Shown here in pieces: positions 6,663 through 10,211 of a stretch of DNA of 10,211 bases. Made by a program: the position numbers and the translations under genes. A model generated the notes under the pieces. It saw nothing but the letters and a program-made list of their open reading frames with translations. It had not been told where the DNA came from and made no database searches. The stretch's first letter is position 1. Each line of letters opens with the position of its first letter. This DNA comes from Candidatus Thorarchaeota archaeon (GTDB lineage Archaea; Asgardarchaeota; Thorarchaeia; Thorarchaeales; Thorarchaeaceae), in assembly GCA_004524595.1 (NCBI GenBank), contig SDOA01000130.1, positions 1-10,211 on the forward strand, read 5' to 3'.

Positions 6663-8480
6663 ATGCGGGTGTACCTTGATGCGAATTTCTTCATTTCGGG
6701 CTTTTCAGAGCGGCCCAAAGATGTATCGATAATACGAGAAGCCACTGACAAAATAGGAGCTGAATTATGGATTACCAGACAAGTATTCCAAGAGCTCAGA
6801 TGGTATCTTAGGAGAGAGGTTGAAAGTATTATCAATATTGATGAGACACTCTCAAAAGACATCAAATCTTTCATGGAGAGCATCCACAAACCTGAGAGTT
6901 CACTTCCCCAACCCAATGACATGTCATTAATTCTTGGAGCAATGAGGAATAAAAATTCCAAGATAGTCACGAGTGATATGAAATTGTTACAGACCATCCA
7001 AGACCTGAAGGTCGAGGTTGAAGGTATAGTAGGATCTGCATATATTCTTGAGTTGATTGAATCAATCGACAATGAAAAGATGAAAAAAGACCTCATTCAA
7101 ATCCGTGAAAGAATCTACAATGAAGAGGTCAGATACAGTATCTCACGTCAAGAATCATATGACCCTGTAACAAGGATCAGAATCATTGAGGATCACGCTC
7201 TCCGTGTCCTTCGAACTGTTAAACGCCCCGCAGAAGGTCTAGACCGTCGATTGTCAAAAGGTCAACCCCTCTTCGTTTTGGATTTCTTAGAGGATATTAA
7301 GAAAGATGTCCCAACTATGTTCGAAGATTTCCAGAATGGAAGATACGATAGTCTAGCCCTTGAAATTGAGACTGTCCAAAATGAAATCGAACGACTTCTT
7401 ATTGTATCAACACTCACAGAAGACGCTGAAACACATGGGAAACTAGTTCGCCATGCCTCGGATCTAACATTGTTCCTGTATTATCTTGAAATGTTATGTC
7501 ATTTATACAGAGGTACGAAGGAGGGAATCGAGGATGCACTTGCTATCAGCGAAGAAGCATTCAGACTCCTCATGTTTGCAGAGGTAAATAATGATGAACT
7601 AAAGGCCTCGGTTTTCTTCGTCAGAATTCTTCTTGCTCTGATTCGAGAAGACTATCAAGAGATCGATTATTTTTACAGTCTATATGACTCGATGATCAAT
7701 AGGATTGGTCTAGATCAAATGATGGAGACAACAGAAGGTTTCTATGTCACTATGCAAGTTCTTCGCGCAGAAGTTATGGGTGGTTTCAGTCTTACTCACA
7801 ATAAACTGCAATTTGCTGATGTCACAATTTCTATGCTGAATGATATTGCGAAATACAGTCTGTTATTCGATGAACATGATAATGGTTGGCAGTTAGCAGT
7901 AACCGCATATAAAATTGGTATCGCCTATAATCGTGAGGAAGGTTCATTGAATTCATTCCGGATGTTGTACAAGGTCTCATCGTCATCACATGATCGTTTC
8001 AAGCCAGCTCTTGAGAAAATTGCAGAACATGCTCTGAAAGCCTTCGTTAAGAAGGGATGGAATACAAGTCTAGTGACACCAATCCTAAATGAGGTCCAAG
8101 GTCAGATACCACCTATTGAGAAATTAGCTACAAATGGTATCGTTGCAATTAAGAAAGTCCCTAAAGAGCTGATTGGATGGATGGATGTCCTCTCCATAGA
8201 AATCATAGATGGTGAAGAGGTTCTCATAGTACGCAACGAAAATGTACAAGCAAGAGTTGGTGTCAATATTCAATATCATCCTGAGCTTCGTCTACTCAAA
8301 ACAGGACACAAGATTGCACTTACAAATGGCGAGTTCAATATCACAGATGCAAAAATTGATGTAGTCAAAAAGTATTCATTAGTATTGATGATAGAACCCA
8401 GTTCGACTGCGGAGATATCATATGAAGGTGAGTATGGCTTTAGTTGCTTGAAAGTAGCAGCACCTGAAGCTGAAGCATAG
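6663..8480 (+). CDS. PIN-domain nuclease-like protein with large helical and C-terminal beta regions
   Basis: Residues 1-135 form a PIN (PilT N-terminus) fold, a metal-dependent RNase fold. The acidic quartet is visible: D6 in MRVYLDANFF, E44 in VFQEL, D86 in NDMSLILGA and D105 in IVTSDMKLL, with N8 beside the first Asp. All four are intact, so nuclease activity is plausible. Residues about 135-480 are almost entirely helical and amphipathic, as in TPR-like or other alpha-solenoid scaffolds, with conserved-looking pairs such as YYLEMLCHLYRGTKEG and a second half rich in aromatic/hydrophobic helices. Residues about 490-595 look beta-rich (NGIVAIKKVP, EVLIVRNENVQARVGVNIQY, YSLVLMIEPSSTAEISYEGE) and may be a small ligand- or protein-binding domain. 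At 605 residues it is far longer than VapC-type toxins (about 130). There is no signal peptide or TM helix, so it is cytoplasmic. The start is supported by GGAG at 6650-6653. The next gene begins 19 bases after its stop, suggesting co-transcription. RNA target and regulator are unknown. Confidence 0.85.
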   Translation: MRVYLDANFFISGFSERPKDVSIIREATDKIGAELWITRQVFQELRWYLRREVESIINIDETLSKDIKSFMESIHKPESSLPQPNDMSLILGAMRNKNSKIVTSDMKLLQTIQDLKVEVEGIVGSAYILELIESIDNEKMKKDLIQIRERIYNEEVRYSISRQESYDPVTRIRIIEDHALRVLRTVKRPAEGLDRRLSKGQPLFVLDFLEDIKKDVPTMFEDFQNGRYDSLALEIETVQNEIERLLIVSTLTEDAETHGKLVRHASDLTLFLYYLEMLCHLYRGTKEGIEDALAISEEAFRLLMFAEVNNDELKASVFFVRILLALIREDYQEIDYFYSLYDSMINRIGLDQMMETTEGFYVTMQVLRAEVMGGFSLTHNKLQFADVTISMLNDIAKYSLLFDEHDNGWQLAVTAYKIGIAYNREEGSLNSFRMLYKVSSSSHDRFKPALEKIAEHALKAFVKKGWNTSLVTPILNEVQGQIPPIEKLATNGIVAIKKVPKELIGWMDVLSIEIIDGEEVLIVRNENVQARVGVNIQYHPELRLLKTGHKIALTNGEFNITDAKIDVVKKYSLVLMIEPSSTAEISYEGEYGFSCLKVAAPEAEA

Positions 8481-8484
8481 AACT

Positions 8485-8492
8485 AGGAAGGA
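8485..8492 (+). promoter_or_regulatory. Tandem AGGA Shine-Dalgarno deciding a TTG start
   Basis: AGGAAGGA at 8485-8492 lies 7 bases before TTG at 8500 and 19 bases before the first in-frame ATG at 8512. The spacing favours the TTG start for the three-TM protein. The ribosome site sits within the 19-base gap after the PIN gene stop. Confidence 0.65.
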
Positions 8493-8499
8493 TTACAAC

Positions 8500-8934
8500 T
8501 TGGATATATTGATGTGGGCTATTCTGATATGTATTGTAGGAGTCTTGGCGTACTTTAATTACTATCTCAATCTGGCTCCTGGAACGGATCCAGAGGATTT
8601 CAGAGTTGGTCCACAACAACTTAACATAACCTGCGATTGTTATCTCAATACATTGATTCTTGGAGGTATTCTTGTTCTTGGACTCAGTGCTGGATCATCA
8701 ATATTTTCCTCAAGATTAGAACTCTATCTAGTTGGAGGTATTGCATTTGGTGTTGTGACACTCGCAGGAATTCTAGGGCGACATAGGAGATATGTTGAGT
8801 GGAGAGAATTACATAAGGTAATACAGAGAGCAGTGCCCAAATCTCACCTCATGCAAGGATATAGAAGTCCTGTGGATGTTCTTTTTGATGATGAAGACAA
8901 TAATGATGACGAGTTTGAAATTGACGATTACTAA
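8500..8934 (+). CDS. Small three-TM membrane protein with acidic C-terminal tail
   Basis: I do not recognise a family. The 144-residue protein has a TM helix at about 4-22, a loop of 25-48 containing CDC (C45, C47), and TM helices at about 50-68 and 73-93. A basic/aromatic segment follows (GRHRRYVEWRELHKVIQRAV, 93-112), then a strongly acidic tail (FDDEDNNDDEFEIDDY, 129-144). The RHRR right after the last TM predicts, by the positive-inside rule, a cytoplasmic C-terminal part, so the tail would face the PIN protein. The TTG start is chosen from the tandem AGGA SD. The gene lies 19 bases after the PIN gene and probably shares its transcript. It could tether or restrain the nuclease at the membrane, with the acidic tail acting as nucleic-acid mimic or metal binder; that is inference. 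Confidence 0.8.
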   Translation: MDILMWAILICIVGVLAYFNYYLNLAPGTDPEDFRVGPQQLNITCDCYLNTLILGGILVLGLSAGSSIFSSRLELYLVGGIAFGVVTLAGILGRHRRYVEWRELHKVIQRAVPKSHLMQGYRSPVDVLFDDEDNNDDEFEIDDY

Positions 8935-9037
8935 TTATTAGCTGAAATATGTTAGTACCAATGGTTTCAATAGCTAGAGTCATGTAGGAGTCTACTAAGA
9001 GTAATCTGACTTAATTACTCTGAATTTCAACTTGGTA

Positions 9038-9046
9038 AAATTTATC
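9038..9046 (+). promoter_or_regulatory. TATA-like element for a possibly leaderless gene
   Basis: AAATTTATC at 9038-9046 lies about 25 bases before the ATG at 9067. A TATA box there would start transcription at or near the A of that ATG, giving a leaderless message. This supports 9067 over the internal ATG at 9082. The T-rich stretch just after it (9046-9055) could also terminate the upstream transcript. Confidence 0.35.
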
Positions 9047-9066
9047 TTTTTCTTCCAGAAATTTAG

Positions 9067-9498
9067 ATGTGGGTAAATATAATGGCTGTACAATCAATTA
9101 AAATGATGCAAGCTGAAAATCGTCTCAAAGAATATGCATTCTCTTTCTTTATCGAAATTGGTTGCTTGAGCCCTGCAACATCAAAATCGTTAATACAACT
9201 TAAAGCTCTTGGTTTTGGTGTTACTGATACAGGTTTGAGATATCTCTTGAAGTACGGGTTTGTTGAAACTCAAGAAGGAAAAATGTATCTTGATATCAAA
9301 AGAGCTCGTTACAAAATTAAAAGAACGATAGTTGGAATGGCATTAGGGCTATTTATAATGAGTGCTATAATTTACTTTATCGAAAGATCAATATTCTACG
9401 GTGTGATTATTACTCCATTACTAGTTATTATTTTCGTATTTGTTTTGATCCCAATCACTGTGTATTATGCAAAACCATTGAAGTATCTAAAATCATAG
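9067..9498 (+). CDS. Winged-helix-like protein with two C-terminal TM helices
   Basis: The protein has 143 residues. About residues 12-75 look like a small helix-turn-helix or winged-helix domain: helices around NRLKEYAFSFFIEIG, PATSKSLIQLKALG and TDTGLRYLLKYGFV, then a short hairpin (VETQEGKMYLDIKRA). The phrase LRYLLKYGFVE matches the usual 'recognition helix then wing' pattern of archaeal transcription regulators. A basic linker (RARYKIKR) leads into two TM helices (about 88-106 and 111-132), ending with a short Lys-rich tail (AKPLKYLKS). It would be a membrane-tethered DNA-binding or protein-binding protein. ATG at 9067 fits a leaderless start; ATG at 9082 (MAVQS) is the alternative. It lies 132 bases after the three-TM gene, with its own likely promoter. 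Family assignment is by pattern only. Confidence 0.7.
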   Translation: MWVNIMAVQSIKMMQAENRLKEYAFSFFIEIGCLSPATSKSLIQLKALGFGVTDTGLRYLLKYGFVETQEGKMYLDIKRARYKIKRTIVGMALGLFIMSAIIYFIERSIFYGVIITPLLVIIFVFVLIPITVYYAKPLKYLKS

Positions 9499-9522
9499 AA
9501 TTGTTATTTCAGAGTGATCGAT

Positions 9523-9529
9523 AAAAAAA
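9523..9529 (-). terminator. T-tract terminator of the cupin gene
   Basis: Seven consecutive A on the plus strand (7 T on the minus strand) occur about 17 bases past the cupin stop codon. Archaeal RNA polymerase terminates at such T-runs without a hairpin. It sits in the 47-base convergent gap between the winged-helix gene and the cupin gene. Confidence 0.4.
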
Positions 9530-9545
9530 TAAGATTTCAAAATTA

Positions 9546-9911
9546 TTAATGAAATTCGAATGCATTTTTGTCATCTTCAAGGTTCGGAAACTTGATTGCT
9601 ACTAATCTGCATTCCTCCATAGTCCGAGATTGCATTGAATGATGTTCTCCTGGTTGAACTATTGCAATATCACCAATTTGAAGGTCAATTGATGTATTAT
9701 TTACAATCACTGTCACTGGCGTTAGTGCAATAAATATTTCTTCAAGTATCGCGTGAACATGAGGTTCAGTTTTCATACCAGATGGAATTGAGACAAAGAT
9801 GAAACCTGCAGAATCTAGTTTCTTCGAGAATAGAATGTCTGCAAAATACCTGGCACTATAACCACCACGATCAATTGACTCTGTATCATTAACACGATAA
9901 ACACGAACCAT
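9546..9911 (-). CDS. Single-domain cupin protein
   Basis: A small beta-barrel of about 121 residues. Numbered from the GTG at 9920, cupin motif 1 is SGMKTEPHVHAILEEIF, with metal ligands H54, H56 and E60 or E61. Motif 2 is GDIAIVQPGEHHSM, with the usual PxGxxH shape (P90, G91, H93/H94). Conserved metal ligands suggest a functional metal site. Such stand-alone cupins serve as isomerases, dioxygenases or sugar/ligand sensors, and substrate cannot be inferred. The longest frame starts at GTG 9920, but ATG at 9911 (MVRVYRV) is preferred: a TATA-like AGTTAAAT (9940-9933) lies about 25 bases upstream, consistent with a leaderless transcript. It is a cytoplasmic, monocistronic gene divergent from the GTPase-like gene, with the two start codons 91 bases apart. 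Confidence 0.9.
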   Translation of the reverse strand: MVRVYRVNDTESIDRGGYSARYFADILFSKKLDSAGFIFVSIPSGMKTEPHVHAILEEIFIALTPVTVIVNNTSIDLQIGDIAIVQPGEHHSMQSRTMEECRLVAIKFPNLEDDKNAFEFH

Positions 9912-10002
9912 CGTAATCACAAACTCTGTTGCATTTAACTAATTTAGTTTTCGTCTGTGACCATAAGGTATTAGTTCAAAGAATTTGTTAAGAACAGTGA
10001 GA
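9912..10002. promoter_or_regulatory. Divergent promoter region between cupin and GTPase-like gene
   Basis: This 91-base AT-rich gap must hold signals for both genes. The minus-strand candidate is AGTTAAAT at 9940-9933. On the plus strand AATTTAGTTTT (9941-9951) is the best TATA-like stretch, and GTGA at 9997-10000 is a close-spaced SD-like motif before the ATG at 10003. The two candidate boxes almost touch, so the genes may be co-regulated. Confidence 0.35.
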
Positions 10003-10211
10003 ATGTCTGTTCAAATAGTAAAATCTCGGATGATATTCAAGGTATTAGTATTAGGTCGGGACATCGCTCTTCAGACTGGATTCCTCTGCAGAGCTTCTGG
10101 TAACAATGTTTCAACACAGCTCTTCAATACTTTAGGAGTAAGTCTTGGAGTAGCGAAAAATAATCAAAGAGATGACATTAGTGTTGCTATTCAGCTTTGG
10201 GTTCTTCCACA
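10003..10211 (+). CDS. Ras/Rab-like GTPase-fold protein with degenerate nucleotide site (partial, 5' end)
   Basis: The window ends after 69 codons. The segment MIFKVLVLGRDIALQT matches the first strand and P-loop of small GTPases. FNTLGV matches the switch I region (Thr T43), and VAIQLWVLP matches the strand that normally ends in W-D-x-A-G. The spacing from T25 to T43 is 18 residues, the same as Ser17 to Thr35 in Ras, which supports the alignment. However, G1 reads G-R-D-I-A-L-Q-T instead of GxxxxGKT, so the second Gly is Leu and the phosphate-binding Lys is Gln (Q24). In G3, Asp is Val (V67) and the residue in the Ala position is Pro. G4 and G5 are beyond the edge. It therefore probably binds GTP weakly or not at all and may be a pseudo-GTPase. 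The frame is intact, which argues against recent decay. The ATG at 10003 has only a close GTGA; ATG at 10030 is an alternative. Confidence 0.65.
   Translation, partial: MSVQIVKSRMIFKVLVLGRDIALQTGFLCRASGNNVSTQLFNTLGVSLGVAKNNQRDDISVAIQLWVLP

Noticed and set aside
6644..7096. Minus-strand open frame opposite the start of the PIN gene
   Set aside because: It is antisense to a well-supported PIN domain, and the Ser/Ile-rich product has no features of a real protein.
1..10211. CRISPR arrays, insertion sequences, integrase or attachment sites
   Set aside because: No regularly spaced direct repeats, transposase or recombinase motifs were seen; the inverted repeat at 95-244 is the only mobile-element-like hint.

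Overview
The window is AT-rich, densely coded DNA. It most likely comes from an archaeon, and an Asgard (Promethearchaeota, Thorarchaeia-like) lineage is my best inference. Four things point there. The translation signals look archaeal: GGTGA or GGAG Shine-Dalgarno motifs and several TTG/GTG starts. AT-rich TATA-like boxes lie about 25 bases upstream of likely transcription starts. Membrane-anchored Ig-like and beta-rich proteins carry many N-glycosylation sequons. At the right edge is the start of a Ras/Rab-like GTPase-fold protein, a family greatly expanded in Asgard genomes. No rRNA, tRNA, CRISPR array, integrase or transposase was recognised.

Layout. (1) Bases 1-257 hold the last 19 codons of a plus-strand gene and a 196-base spacer with a long imperfect inverted repeat. 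(2) A plus-strand gene (258-815) for a membrane-anchored protein of unknown function converges, 9 bases apart, on the minus-strand block. (3) The minus-strand block, in transcription order from 6071 down to 825, encodes a signal-peptide/Ig-like/TM protein, a 928-residue FtsX/MacB-type permease, its ATPase (coupled stop/SD), and a type-2 asparaginase/isoaspartyl peptidase. The first three look like an extracytoplasmic ABC system with an Ig-like accessory; an 8-bp dyad and a TATA-like box sit between the Ig-like gene and the permease. (4) Bases 6081-6662 form a gene-free stretch whose left half has many complementary segments that nest into a multibranched fold, a candidate structured RNA or 5' leader. 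(5) A plus-strand set follows: a 605-residue PIN-domain nuclease-like fusion with its own promoter and SD, a closely linked three-TM protein with an acidic tail, then a winged-helix-like protein with two C-terminal TM helices. (6) A minus-strand single-domain cupin is divergent from the partial GTPase-like gene that runs off the right end; the visible part of that gene has lost key G1 and G3 residues.

How the genes may work together. The ABC cassette should act at the cell surface on a hydrophobic or envelope substrate, or as a mechanotransmission complex. Its ATPase has an extra C-terminal helical tail. The PIN gene and its three-TM neighbour are probably co-expressed and may form a membrane-associated RNA-processing or stress module; this is inference from spacing only. 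The strongest leads are the degenerate GTPase, the unexplained folded spacer at about 6147-6420, and the PIN/three-TM pair.
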